35,352 nt of DNA. Origin: Firmicutes bacterium UBA1739 (lineage in GTDB: Bacteria > Bacillota > Clostridia > Peptostreptococcales > Anaerovoracaceae). Shown piece after piece: positions 23,163 to 33,014 of this stretch; positions within the stretch are counted from its first letter, which is position 1; each line of letters opens with the position of its first letter. Below the pieces are notes generated by a model. The model was not told the origin of the DNA, made no database searches, and worked only from the letters and a program-made list of their open reading frames with translations. The stretch covers positions 396-35,747 of the forward strand of contig DCHZ01000014.1 of NCBI GenBank assembly GCA_002315385.1, given 5' to 3'. The position numbers were made by a program, and so were the translations under genes.

Positions 23163-26100
23163 CTATAATGTATAGAAGAAATCCAGATCTTTAAGTACCT
23201 CAACCATTTTTTCCAGATACTCTTCGCTGATAAGCGGCCATGCAAATCCAAGTCTGTAAAGTGCTTTTGTTGTAAACTGAGTTCCGGAAGGCACCTTGAT
23301 TCTCATTTCAAGGTCAGTTTCATTCTGAGCGGAGATTTCGCTGTTCAGGGCTTCACTGGTGGATGAATCTGCCCGGTTCATGTAAGCGATAAATCCGGAG
23401 AAATCGGCAATATCCGAATCATTTTTAAGAGCATCTTTAAAACGTTGCTCAAAAATATCATTTTCGACAATTTCAATGCTCATCCCCTGTTTTTTCATTG
23501 CATTCATAAAATATCCGTAATGGATACTGTTGCAGTTTTTGGCATGGAAAACTGTAAACTCATCAGGGGTTCCCGACAGAAGTACAACTGCTTCGGCCAC
23601 CGAATCGATAGGAGAAAATTCGATTTCGGCATCCAGCATATCCACGGGATAGCATCCGAGCTTTTTATAACCGGTAAACTGCCTGAGAAAACCATTGGTA
23701 TTGGCATTTATCTGGAATTCACTGTCGTCAATTCTGGCCATAAGGTTGCCCAGACGGATAATCTTACCTTTTATTTTCCTCTTTGAAACAGCATCAATAA
23801 TTGCCTGCTCTGCCAGGTATTTTGAATATACGTATCTGTTTTCAAGAGACTGTCCTATATTAAGGTTGTTTTCTTTGAAAACAAAATCAGCGGGAATATT
23901 ACCGTTAACCGATTCACCGGAAACACTCAGTGACGAAAGCTGAATGAGCTTTGCTCCTGTGTTTTCTGCCAGCAGTATCAGGTTTTCAACTCCGGAGTAA
24001 TTGTCTCTTAAAAGCTCATCTCCCGCAGCAAAGTGTTTAACATTTGCAGCGGAATTTATTATTGTATCAAAATGCAGCCCGGAGAGCTTTGACTGAATAC
24101 TCTCATCGCCGAGTTCACTGTCTATAATCGTGGTTCTGTCTGAAAAATCATCAGAATACCAGTCTTCAAAGTAATATGTCATAATCATCCGGAATCTAAC
24201 CTCTGCTGGAAGATCTTTTTTGCTTCTGACAAGACATATTACATTTCCGTCCGTATGATTCATTAATTCTTTGAAAATATGACTGCCGAGAAATCCTGTT
24301 ACTCCGGTGAGAAGAACATCTCCGACTCCATTGTAAGTAATATTCTGGAGATTTTCAATAACATTATATTCCAGTGCGGAATAGTCATATTTTTTACTTT
24401 CTTCTTCGTCAGGTGCAAAAACATCTTCGTTTTTGCCTGTGTGAATGAACTGAGCCAGTTTCTGAGGTGTAGGATTTGCGAAAATGTTTTTAAATACTAC
24501 GGAAAAACCCGCTTCTTCGCATTTTACAACAGCCTTGATTGCCGAAATCGATGTGCCGCCTATTTCAAAAAAGTCATCATCGGCATAAACCTTATCGATG
24601 CCCAGGATTTCCCCGAAAATGTCGCAGAAGATTTCTTCGGTTTCATTCTGAGGTTCGGAACCTGCTGTTCTTTCTATGCTTTCAGGCTTTGGAAGAGCAC
24701 GCTTGTCAACCTTTCCGTTGGATGTAAGCGGAATTTCATCCAGCTGAATAATAACCGCAGGAACCATATATGCAGGTTTTTCCGACGCAATAAAAGCTTT
24801 CAGATTATCCGTATCCACCGGATTCCCGGAGACCACATATGCTGCCAGGTATTTGCCGCCGGAAGGATTGTCGAAGGCCTGAACGACAGTGCTTTCAATT
24901 CCTCTGTACTGTCTTATTTTATGTTCGATTTCAGAGAGCTCTACCCGGAATCCCCTGATTTTCACCTGACCGTCGCGCCTCCCCACAAAGTCATAGTTTC
25001 CGTCAGGCAGCATTCTTACTATATCACCTGTTTTGTACATTCTTCTGTATGCAGGTTCATCGCAGAATGGATTTTCAACGAAGGCGGCGATGTTTTTTTC
25101 AGGCCTGTTCAGATAGCCTTTTCCCGTCTGACCGCCGGAAATACAGAGCTCACCGCATGCTCCGAAGGGCAGTCTGTTTCCGAAACGATCAATAATATAT
25201 TCTTTTGTATTATAGTTGACTTTTCCGATAGGCTGTACGGAACCTGTATTAGTCACTTCGTATTTATTTACAAAACAGAAGGTTTCGCTGGGGCCGTAAC
25301 CGTTGTAGAAAGTCACCCATTCCGGAGACTCTGCCGGTATCAGCTTTTCGCCTCCCACCATAAAGTGAGTCAGAGTCCTGCATCCGGTCATGCCCATAAA
25401 CATACAGCCTACCTGAGTGGTCATAAATCCGGAGGTAATTTTGTTATTTATGTAAAAATTTTCCAGCCTTGCAAGATCAAGTCTTATTTCATCGGGAATT
25501 ACATATAATGCCGCTCCGGCCATCGGTGCACTGAATACATCCATAGCTCCTCCGTCAAAACCAAAGCTGGCGTAGGAAGCGATATGGGAATTATGAGTAA
25601 TATTCATGTATTCTATGTAACTGTTGAAGAAGCAGACAATATTACCGTGGGTAAGCACGGATCCTTTAGGAACACCTGTGGTTCCGGATGAATAAATTAC
25701 AATTGCTTCATTTTCCGGTGTAATCACTGCGGAAGGAGAATCCATTTCCGGCAGATTTACGAATTCATCTGTATAAAGAACGTCACCTTTGTATTCATTC
25801 ACCAGATGTCTGAGCTTTCTGTCAGCGATGAGCATTTTTGCTTCGCTGTCTTTCATCATGAAGTTGAGCTTTTCCGGCGGATATGTCGGGTCCAGCCCCA
25901 TGTATGCCGCACCGGCTCTGAGAACACCATGGGTTCCCGTTACCATGTTCTCGTCACGGTTAATGAGTATGGCAACAATGTCACCCTTCCCTATTCCGTG
26001 TCTGTTCAGACAGGAAGCAATGTTTCCGGTCAGTCTGCGGATTTCCGCAAAGGAAAAGGCTTTATTTTTATATGAAACGCAGATACTGTCCGGATGTTTT

Positions 26101-29100
26101 TCCGCCTGCAGGAGGAAGTGATCCGTGATTGTAAGCTCTGCGTCATATTCACGTTCGGTTTCGTTGATTCTGTCCATCAGTTTAATATCTTCCGGTGAAA
26201 CAAGAGAAACCCTGCTGATATCTTTTTCATTAATAAAGCCTGATATTGCCATATCAAAGGCACCGGATATCGCTCTGATTATAGCTTCCGTAAATCTCTC
26301 CGGATTATACTCGATTTCATAGATGAATTTTCCGTTTTTTATCGAAACCTGAAAGGTTATTTCAGCCTTGGCATCTGAAAGCTCCATAGGTATATACTGA
26401 GAGCTTTTTCCGCAGAAACTGTCAAAACTAAAGCTTTCACCCTGATATACAAATATAATATCGTTTTTCACTCCGAAAGTCCGGGCTATTTCGCCGTAGG
26501 AATACACATCATTTGCCATGCTTTCGATGAGCCGGTCTGACACCTTACGGGCGATTTCCGCAGGATTTCCGCTTTCCGCATTGCATACTACCGGAAATGT
26601 TTTTACCAGCATTGACACTGTATCCATGAGTCTTGAATCATTTCTGCCGTTATATACGGTATTAAATACCGCATAATCGGAACCTGAATATACTGAAATA
26701 ACGAAACCGAAGGCCGCACAAAGGAGTCCGTTGATGCTGATACCGTTGGCTTCGCAGAATTTCCGCACTTCGACGTAACCTGCCGCTTTTTCTTCTGAAA
26801 CAAGCTTCCCGCTGCTTAACGGCTGATCTGAGGTTCTGTCAGGATTCGGAAGAAAATCAAGATCCAAACCGGAGAGCAGTCCGGAATAGTATTTTTCGGC
26901 TTCGCCGAGATTCTCTTTACTCCGCTTTACCTGTTCATCATAAGCCACATCAAAACCGCTGTATTTTTCGGGGAAAAGTGTTTCTCCCGAGTAGGCTTTT
27001 TCAATATCTCTGAGAAGAATTGATACACCGGTTCCGTCGGCAATAATATGATGGATATTTAAAAACAGGTACAGACCGCCGGCACGAATAATTTTCCACT
27101 CGAACAATCTGTTTTCACTCAGGGTAAAAGGTTTTACCAGCTTTGATTTAATATCATCAAGGCTTTCGGCTGTTATTGTTTCAATATCATCGGCGGTGAA
27201 TTTCGCAGCATCCATTCTTCTGTGACGTATATTTCCTTCTTCGTCAGTGAATAATTCTGTCTTGATATAAGGATGTGCTTCAACTGCCGCCGCTATTGAA
27301 TTTTTAAGCCTGTTTTCGTCCAGAGCATCATCAACCTTCATAAGTACCGGGATATTGTACAAAGTGCTGTCCGGTCTGGTGATGCTTTCAATATAAATAC
27401 CTTCCTGGGTTTTGGTTATGGGATAACTGTCGGAAATTTCTCTATCGGGTTCCGGACCTTCTGAATTTCGGGCTTCGTTAATAAATATTTCCAGCTTCTG
27501 TACGGTATCATTTTTCTTTATGTCTTTTATCTGAATCGGTATTCCGAATTCATCCCCAAGAACAGAAATAAGCTTAATGCAGCCTATGGATGTAAGGCCG
27601 GCTTCATAGAAGCTGTTCAGTATTCCGAAATCTCCGGTTCCGATTACCTGTGCGGCAATGTCGAAAATTTTTCTCTGAATATCATTCTGAGGTTTTATCA
27701 CATCTTCAAAATGCCTTTCGGGTTTTGGCAGCTTTCTTTTGTCAACCTTACTGTTGGCATTAAGAGGTATTTTATCTATCTGCATAATAACTGCCGGAAC
27801 TATGTACGGAGGTTTTACCGACGCAATGAATCGCTTCATGTCATCCGTGTCAATTTTCGTATCCGAAACAACAAAAGCGGCTATGTATTTGCCTGAATTT
27901 CCGTCATCATATGCGTTTACTGCCGCGTCTTTAATGCCCGGATAATCTCTGACCACCTGTTCGACCTCTGTTAGTTCAACTCTGAATCCACGGATCTTTA
28001 TCTGTGAATCTCTTCTCCCTACAAATTCGTAATTTCCGTCCTGAAGCATTCTGACAATATCGCCGGTCTTAAACATCCGTTCATACCCTTTCTGATCGGT
28101 ATATGGATTTCTAACAAAAACCTCCGCTGTTTTTTCCGGACGGCCGAGATATCCTCTGGCAACCTGTTCCCCGGCTATGCATAATTCACCGCAGGCGCCC
28201 GGAGGGAGCAGTTTGCCTGCTGAGTTTGCCACATATGCTTTGATATTTATACCGGGTTTGCCTATAGGCTGGATTCTGCTATTATTCCGCACAATATAAC
28301 TTGTAACATATGCAATGGATTCACTCGGGCCGTAGCCGTTGACCACATCAAAATTACCGGGAGGAGTCATGGGTACCAGGGCCTCTCCACCGATTTCAAA
28401 TTTTTTCAGTGTCGGGCATTTTGTATTCATAAGAAACATCCTGCCGACCTGAGTTGTCATAAACCCGTGAGTAATTTCATTTTCAATATAGAATTTATCC
28501 ATCAGAGCAAGGTCAAGACGGATTTCCTCAGGCATTATGCAAAGCTCACCGCCGGCCATCAGTGTTGTGAAAATGTCCATTACTCCGGCATCGAAACCGA
28601 AGCTGGCGTATGAGGCAAGCTTTGTCTTTTCGTCAATTTCCATAACCGATTTGTGATGGTAATAGAATGCCGTAATGTTTCTGTTTTCCAGTATACATCC
28701 CTTCGGAAGTCCGGTGGTTCCGGAGGTGTAAATCAGAACCAGCGCATCTTCGGCTGCGATATCAGCTTTGAAATCAGGAGCTTCCGGTAAATCCGCAATT
28801 TCGTCGGTATACAGAACATCGCCGTTATATTCTGTCAGCAAGTCTCTGAGGCCTCTTTCGGCAATTAACAGTCGCGCTTTACTGTCGCTGACCAGAAAAT
28901 TCAGTCTTTCCTGCGGATAGGTCGGATCAAGAGGCTGGTATGCCGCACCTGCTCTGACCACGCCCCAGGCAGTAACGGGCATAAACTCGTTTCTGGAAAT
29001 AAGTATTGGAATATAATCGTCTTTTCCAAGATTTTTTGATGAAATATAAGATGCAAGTTTTTTCGTTACTTTATCGAATTCTCTGTAAGTCAGCACGGTT

Positions 29101-30497
29101 TCATTAAACGAAACAGCTCTTCTGCCGGGATACTTTTCTATTGTTTTCGACAGAATACTGTCTGCTGTTTCATACAGATTGTCTCCGGTTTCGTTAGAAT
29201 TGCACTCATTAAGGAAGTTCATAGCTGATTCGGACATCAGATCTATATCTTTCAAACACTCCGCAGCTATCATCTCGCTTACTATACGGTTATAAAAATC
29301 AGCAAATACAGTAATCATTTTCCCGGTATAAAGGGCTGATTTATATCTGAGACTTAGAGTATATCTTCCGTTATATTTAAAAATCATTATATCCAGATCT
29401 GAAATTGCATCATCGGCATCACAAATTTCAGTTTTTGCAGGAATTCCGTCAATAAAAAACCCGCCAAGCAAATCAGACTGGTATACATAACTGATTTTTG
29501 TTGAAATTGAATGCCTTACTGCCAGTTCCGGGAAAGACACATCATCATGAGACATAGTTTCATAATAGTTTTTCTTTAATGCTGCAAGATAATTTTCTGT
29601 TTTCTGATTATTATCAACTTTTACAAAAACGGGAAAGCTTCTGACAAACATACCAATTGAGTTTTCCATTCCGCCGCCCCGGCGTCCGCCTTCGACACTC
29701 AGAAACATCAGCTCTTTCTGAGCACAATACTCACTCAACGCATACACCAGCGCTCCCATGAAGAAAACGTTTTCCGTGACTCCGTTACTTTTTGAAAACT
29801 TAACTGCTGTGCTTTCATCTATATCCAGTATCATTTCAAATAATTCAAGCTTTTCATCAGTGCTTTCGGGCTGATTATCCGGAATTAAAGTACAGTCTGC
29901 TTCAACACCACCTATATAGCTTTCGAAATACTCATAAGATTCTCTTATTCTGCTGCTTTCCTTATGACGGATTTCTTCCTCGCTTTGTTCAAAATGAGTT
30001 TTTGTTTCAGGCAGAAGTTCTTTTCCCTCGTACGCATCAGCTAATGCTTTGCGAAATATCATAAATGAGCCCCCATCCATAATAGTATGGTGGATTTCTA
30101 ACAGGAGATGTATATTTTCCTCCGTTTCAATTATTTCCGCTCTCCAGAGAAGACCTTCTTCAAACGAAAACGGTTTTATATAATCCTTTTTATATTCACA
30201 GTATTCTTTTTCATTGATTTTTCTGATTTCTATCTTCGGGAGTTCCCCGTCCCACTGCATTATTACCGGTGAACCGTTAACATTTCTGATAATCGTTGAA
30301 AAGGCGGAATAATGGTCAACAACTTTATCAAAAGCTTCCGCAATCCTCAATATATTAATTTTATTTTTGGGAAAGCTGTTAATAAGAAAAATGTTATACT
30401 TGCAGCTTTCGGGTTTTTCAACGCATTCAAGGTACACACCCAGCTGACTGTCCGTCAGAGGCATTATTTTATTGCCGGGCATTTTTGTGTTATCCAT
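23163..30497 (-). CDS. Two-module NRPS with terminal reductase (C-A-T-C-A-T-R)
   Basis: 2444 residues, cytoplasmic. C1 (about 10-430) has HHTIMDGG at 136-143. A1 (about 440-925) has YTSGTTGLPKG near 590, FDAGVMD and TGDIVRM. T1 (about 935-1008) has the pantetheine site at Ser970 in EAGLTSIGC. C2 (about 1022-1440) has HHIIADG at 1149. A2 (about 1455-1935) has YSSGTTGVPKG near 1602. T2 (about 1948-2018) has Ser1983 in IGGTSIS. R (about 2058-2444) has GVTGFLG at 2065 and YVYSK at 2222, the NADPH-dependent release domain. Two amino acids are joined and released as an aldehyde or alcohol; the leading C domain suggests N-acylation. A phosphopantetheinyl transferase is needed but is not in the window. 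AAAGGA precedes the ATG. Product and substrates are not established. Confidence 0.96.
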   Translation of the reverse strand: MDNTKMPGNKIMPLTDSQLGVYLECVEKPESCKYNIFLINSFPKNKINILRIAEAFDKVVDHYSAFSTIIRNVNGSPVIMQWDGELPKIEIRKINEKEYCEYKKDYIKPFSFEEGLLWRAEIIETEENIHLLLEIHHTIMDGGSFMIFRKALADAYEGKELLPETKTHFEQSEEEIRHKESSRIRESYEYFESYIGGVEADCTLIPDNQPESTDEKLELFEMILDIDESTAVKFSKSNGVTENVFFMGALVYALSEYCAQKELMFLSVEGGRRGGGMENSIGMFVRSFPVFVKVDNNQKTENYLAALKKNYYETMSHDDVSFPELAVRHSISTKISYVYQSDLLGGFFIDGIPAKTEICDADDAISDLDIMIFKYNGRYTLSLRYKSALYTGKMITVFADFYNRIVSEMIAAECLKDIDLMSESAMNFLNECNSNETGDNLYETADSILSKTIEKYPGRRAVSFNETVLTYREFDKVTKKLASYISSKNLGKDDYIPILISRNEFMPVTAWGVVRAGAAYQPLDPTYPQERLNFLVSDSKARLLIAERGLRDLLTEYNGDVLYTDEIADLPEAPDFKADIAAEDALVLIYTSGTTGLPKGCILENRNITAFYYHHKSVMEIDEKTKLASYASFGFDAGVMDIFTTLMAGGELCIMPEEIRLDLALMDKFYIENEITHGFMTTQVGRMFLMNTKCPTLKKFEIGGEALVPMTPPGNFDVVNGYGPSESIAYVTSYIVRNNSRIQPIGKPGINIKAYVANSAGKLLPPGACGELCIAGEQVARGYLGRPEKTAEVFVRNPYTDQKGYERMFKTGDIVRMLQDGNYEFVGRRDSQIKIRGFRVELTEVEQVVRDYPGIKDAAVNAYDDGNSGKYIAAFVVSDTKIDTDDMKRFIASVKPPYIVPAVIMQIDKIPLNANSKVDKRKLPKPERHFEDVIKPQNDIQRKIFDIAAQVIGTGDFGILNSFYEAGLTSIGCIKLISVLGDEFGIPIQIKDIKKNDTVQKLEIFINEARNSEGPEPDREISDSYPITKTQEGIYIESITRPDSTLYNIPVLMKVDDALDENRLKNSIAAAVEAHPYIKTELFTDEEGNIRHRRMDAAKFTADDIETITAESLDDIKSKLVKPFTLSENRLFEWKIIRAGGLYLFLNIHHIIADGTGVSILLRDIEKAYSGETLFPEKYSGFDVAYDEQVKRSKENLGEAEKYYSGLLSGLDLDFLPNPDRTSDQPLSSGKLVSEEKAAGYVEVRKFCEANGISINGLLCAAFGFVISVYSGSDYAVFNTVYNGRNDSRLMDTVSMLVKTFPVVCNAESGNPAEIARKVSDRLIESMANDVYSYGEIARTFGVKNDIIFVYQGESFSFDSFCGKSSQYIPMELSDAKAEITFQVSIKNGKFIYEIEYNPERFTEAIIRAISGAFDMAISGFINEKDISRVSLVSPEDIKLMDRINETEREYDAELTITDHFLLQAEKHPDSICVSYKNKAFSFAEIRRLTGNIASCLNRHGIGKGDIVAILINRDENMVTGTHGVLRAGAAYMGLDPTYPPEKLNFMMKDSEAKMLIADRKLRHLVNEYKGDVLYTDEFVNLPEMDSPSAVITPENEAIVIYSSGTTGVPKGSVLTHGNIVCFFNSYIEYMNITHNSHIASYASFGFDGGAMDVFSAPMAGAALYVIPDEIRLDLARLENFYINNKITSGFMTTQVGCMFMGMTGCRTLTHFMVGGEKLIPAESPEWVTFYNGYGPSETFCFVNKYEVTNTGSVQPIGKVNYNTKEYIIDRFGNRLPFGACGELCISGGQTGKGYLNRPEKNIAAFVENPFCDEPAYRRMYKTGDIVRMLPDGNYDFVGRRDGQVKIRGFRVELSEIEHKIRQYRGIESTVVQAFDNPSGGKYLAAYVVSGNPVDTDNLKAFIASEKPAYMVPAVIIQLDEIPLTSNGKVDKRALPKPESIERTAGSEPQNETEEIFCDIFGEILGIDKVYADDDFFEIGGTSISAIKAVVKCEEAGFSVVFKNIFANPTPQKLAQFIHTGKNEDVFAPDEEESKKYDYSALEYNVIENLQNITYNGVGDVLLTGVTGFLGSHIFKELMNHTDGNVICLVRSKKDLPAEVRFRMIMTYYFEDWYSDDFSDRTTIIDSELGDESIQSKLSGLHFDTIINSAANVKHFAAGDELLRDNYSGVENLILLAENTGAKLIQLSSLSVSGESVNGNIPADFVFKENNLNIGQSLENRYVYSKYLAEQAIIDAVSKRKIKGKIIRLGNLMARIDDSEFQINANTNGFLRQFTGYKKLGCYPVDMLDAEIEFSPIDSVAEAVVLLSGTPDEFTVFHAKNCNSIHYGYFMNAMKKQGMSIEIVENDIFEQRFKDALKNDSDIADFSGFIAYMNRADSSTSEALNSEISAQNETDLEMRIKVPSGTQFTTKALYRLGFAWPLISEEYLEKMVEVLKDLDFFYTL

Positions 30498-30535
30498 AAT
30501 CTTTTATCCTTTCCGGCATGAGCCATTGTTATGAT

Positions 30536-30563
30536 ATTATATTTTATCAAATCACAGGTTCAA
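30536..30563 (-). promoter_or_regulatory. Candidate promoter of the NRPS operon
   Basis: On the minus strand TTGAAC (30563-30558) and TATAAT (30541-30536) are 16 bp apart, about 38 bp upstream of the NRPS ATG. It looks like an ordinary SigA promoter rather than an alternative-sigma site, which bears on how the STAS/phosphatase pair might act. Confidence 0.6.
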
Positions 30564-30656
30564 TAAACAGTTACTTTTTGATTAAGTTATTTCGAATCCG
30601 GTATTGTTATCTGTATGCATGCGGTGCTTTTGTAAAACAAACTGTGAACAGTAATA

Positions 30657-30686
30657 TTTACATATCAGCAGTGCATATGATATAAT
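30657..30686 (+). promoter_or_regulatory. plsC: Extended -10 promoter for plsC
   Basis: TTTACA (30657-30662), an 18-bp spacer ending in TGA, and a perfect TATAAT (30681-30686), 60 bp upstream of the plsC start. Confidence 0.7.
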
Positions 30687-30745
30687 TCTAATGTTAAATT
30701 CTTATGTGAAATCGTATGAAGGCTTGACAATATCAGGAGGTTGTT

Positions 30746-31504
30746 ATGGGAATACTGAGAAGTTTGCTGGCTTTAATAAGTGTGGTAATCAATTTTATTG
30801 TGCTTTCGCCGTGGATGCTGTACTATTGCAGGCTGACGGATAAGGGAGATGAAAAATCTCTGAAAAAAAGGGATAAAACCGCACCTAAGATTATCAGATA
30901 TATGTGCGGATGGGTAATGAGATTTTCAGGAGCCAGAGTAAACATACACGGAAGGGAAAATATTCCGGATGAGCCCTGTGTACTGGTGGGAAATCACCAG
31001 AGCTATTTTGATGTCCTGTCATTATTAAGTAATGTTAAACCTATGTACGGATATATGGCCAAAAGTGAAATTGGAAATATCCCCTTTCTTCATTCCTGGA
31101 TGAAAACCATTGACTGTGTTTTTCTTGACAGGGGTAACGCCAAAAAGGGTATTGAAGCAATAAGAGAGGCGGTTAAGCTTGTCAGCCGCGGAAGAAGTAT
31201 TTATATTTTTCCGGAAGGCACACGAAGCAAGTCGGATCAGATAGGTGAATTCAAACAGGGTGCAATGATGATTGCCACTAAAGCGGGAGTACCGGTGGTC
31301 CCCTTTCTGATAGACGGAACTTATAAAATTTTTGAAGCAAACGGGATTGCACTGAAGCCTGCGGAAGTAAACATAACATTTCTGCCTCCGGTCAGAACCG
31401 ACAGTTTATCCCGGGAAGAAATCAGAAATCTATCGGATACGATACGCAATATGATTATAGATGAACAGACTGCTTCATTTAAAAATAAACAACTAACCCA
31501 CTGA
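30746..31504 (+). CDS. plsC: 1-acyl-sn-glycerol-3-phosphate acyltransferase (PlsC type)
   Basis: 252 residues with an N-terminal membrane segment (about 4-28). It transfers a fatty acyl chain to lysophosphatidic acid in phospholipid synthesis. The acyltransferase motifs are NHQSYFDVL (HX4D, His82 region), FLDRGN, the FPEGTRSKSD block near 155 and VPVVPFLIDGTY. A perfect AGGAGG lies ahead of the ATG. It is divergent from the NRPS gene with 248 bp between. A housekeeping role is most likely; supply of an acyl group to the NRPS product is conceivable but not supported by any specific feature. Confidence 0.92.
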   Translation: MGILRSLLALISVVINFIVLSPWMLYYCRLTDKGDEKSLKKRDKTAPKIIRYMCGWVMRFSGARVNIHGRENIPDEPCVLVGNHQSYFDVLSLLSNVKPMYGYMAKSEIGNIPFLHSWMKTIDCVFLDRGNAKKGIEAIREAVKLVSRGRSIYIFPEGTRSKSDQIGEFKQGAMMIATKAGVPVVPFLIDGTYKIFEANGIALKPAEVNITFLPPVRTDSLSREEIRNLSDTIRNMIIDEQTASFKNKQLTH

Positions 31505-31615
31505 CCCGCCTGTTTTTTGTCATTGAGCCGGTTATTTATTATCTGACGCACTATGGAATTTGAAGCAAAAAAGAGTCTGAAGCAGAATTAAGTTTATTTC
31601 AAAACAGGTGATAAA

Positions 31616-32755
31616 ATGAACAGTATTATTGAATTGATTGAAAAAATTGTCGAAAGTGAAAACCTGATTCGTCTTGTTCTGGGAAATAAAAGAAAGAAAA
31701 GCAGTCTCTGCAGGAAGGTTACGGTAAGACCGTTTAATTCATCCGGTGGTCTGATGTATCAGGCAGAGTATGTATATGAAAAAAAGGTAATGCATGAGAA
31801 TCTTACGGGAGCTGAATTATGCGAACTGATACCGGATTTAATTCATAACGAATTCAGGCAGGCTAATATTTTTACTGCGGAAGCCGATTACCAGATTCTG
31901 GCGGCAAAGCCTGACAAACCGAGAATTTCGGAGCTGCCTCCTTCGATGAAGGCACAGAGTAATACACATGATAATGTGAAGAAATACATCATTCCCGACG
32001 GTAAGCCATGTGATTTTCTTATCAGGCTCGGGGTAATGAATGATGCCGGACAGGTGCTGCATAAGCATTACAGGAAATTCAGGCAGATTAACCGGTTCCT
32101 GGAAATTGCCGGTGATGTCATTGACTATCTCCCAAAAGACAGAACTCTGAAGATAATTGATTTCGGATGCGGTAAGGCGTATCTCACATTCGCATTGTAT
32201 TACTATTTAAATAAAGAGCTTGGTATGGATGTTGATATTGTAGGTCTGGACCTGAAGGCCGATGTAATTCAGTTCTGCAGCGAAACGGCATCTTCTCTCG
32301 GTTATGACGGACTCAGATTTGAAATCGGAGATATTGCCGAGTATAAGGACACTCATGCGGATATGGTGGTAACACTTCATGCCTGCGACACGGCAACGGA
32401 TTTTGCCCTCATAAATGCGAAAAACTGGAATGCCTCGGTAATTCTGTCGGTTCCCTGCTGCCAGCATGAGCTTTTTTCTCAGATGAAAAACGAGCTGCAT
32501 TCCCCTATGCTTCGCCAGGGAATCCTTCGGGAACGCTTCTGCGCAATTCTGACAGACACTGTCCGTCAGCTGAAGCTTGAGGAATGGGGATATGATGTTT
32601 CCATGATTGAGTTTACCTCTTTGGAGCATACCGCAAAAAATATTATGATACGGGCGGTAAACACCGGGAAACCGAAGCTTTCGTCAAAAGAACAGCTGGT
32701 AAAAATTACAGATTACTGGAATGTTCGTCCCACAATAGTGGTATGTGACAGGTAA
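31616..32755 (+). CDS. Class I SAM-dependent methyltransferase (Methyltransf_32-like)
   Basis: 379 residues. The N-terminal ~140 residues form a helical region unlike a catalytic domain. The Rossmann methyltransferase core follows, with motif I IDFGCGKAYLTFAL near 180, the acidic post-I residue in IVGLDLKAD and the family signature VTLHACDTATDFAL near 255, then SVPCCQHEL with a Cys pair. This arrangement resembles the Methyltransf_32 (GSTCD-like) family, whose members modify RNA or small molecules; the substrate is unknown. AGGTGAT precedes the ATG. It lies 111 bp after plsC and may be cotranscribed. Confidence 0.85.
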   Translation: MNSIIELIEKIVESENLIRLVLGNKRKKSSLCRKVTVRPFNSSGGLMYQAEYVYEKKVMHENLTGAELCELIPDLIHNEFRQANIFTAEADYQILAAKPDKPRISELPPSMKAQSNTHDNVKKYIIPDGKPCDFLIRLGVMNDAGQVLHKHYRKFRQINRFLEIAGDVIDYLPKDRTLKIIDFGCGKAYLTFALYYYLNKELGMDVDIVGLDLKADVIQFCSETASSLGYDGLRFEIGDIAEYKDTHADMVVTLHACDTATDFALINAKNWNASVILSVPCCQHELFSQMKNELHSPMLRQGILRERFCAILTDTVRQLKLEEWGYDVSMIEFTSLEHTAKNIMIRAVNTGKPKLSSKEQLVKITDYWNVRPTIVVCDR

Positions 32756-32772
32756 TAAAAAGCACCCTATTA

Positions 32773-32824
32773 TGTACCAATCTCCAAAAGCTATATCGGA
32801 ATCAAACAATTGGAGGTCGGTACA
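32773..32824. repeat. 15-bp imperfect inverted repeat
   Basis: TGTACCAATCTCCAA (32773-32787) pairs with TTGGAGGTCGGTACA (32810-32824) with one mismatch and one G-T pair around a 22-nt loop. On the minus strand, GCTTTTT follows a few bases later, so it may terminate the surface-protein transcript. It could also be a small palindromic repeat. The remainder of 32825-33014 shows nothing else. Confidence 0.5.
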
Positions 32825-33014
32825 TTGCAGAGGATGCATTTTTATTAATATATAGAACTGCTTATTGTTTATGATGTCAGGTAAAATTCAAATTAATAAT
32901 CTATGACTGATGTTGGCTGGATTCGGAATGACTGTATATTTGTTGTTGTTTGCTTGCAGCCACCCCGAATCTCATATTAATCTGTTTAAAACACCGTGAA
33001 TAACATCGAAACAG

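Noticed and set aside
24279..25508. A 409-codon frame antisense to the NRPS
   Set aside because: It mirrors the A2/T2 coding region, is rich in Cys, Phe and His as expected of an antisense shadow, and shows no domain.
30746..31504. PlsC as the dedicated acyl supplier for the NRPS
   Set aside because: The gene has ordinary phospholipid acyltransferase motifs and its own strong promoter; adjacency alone is not enough.
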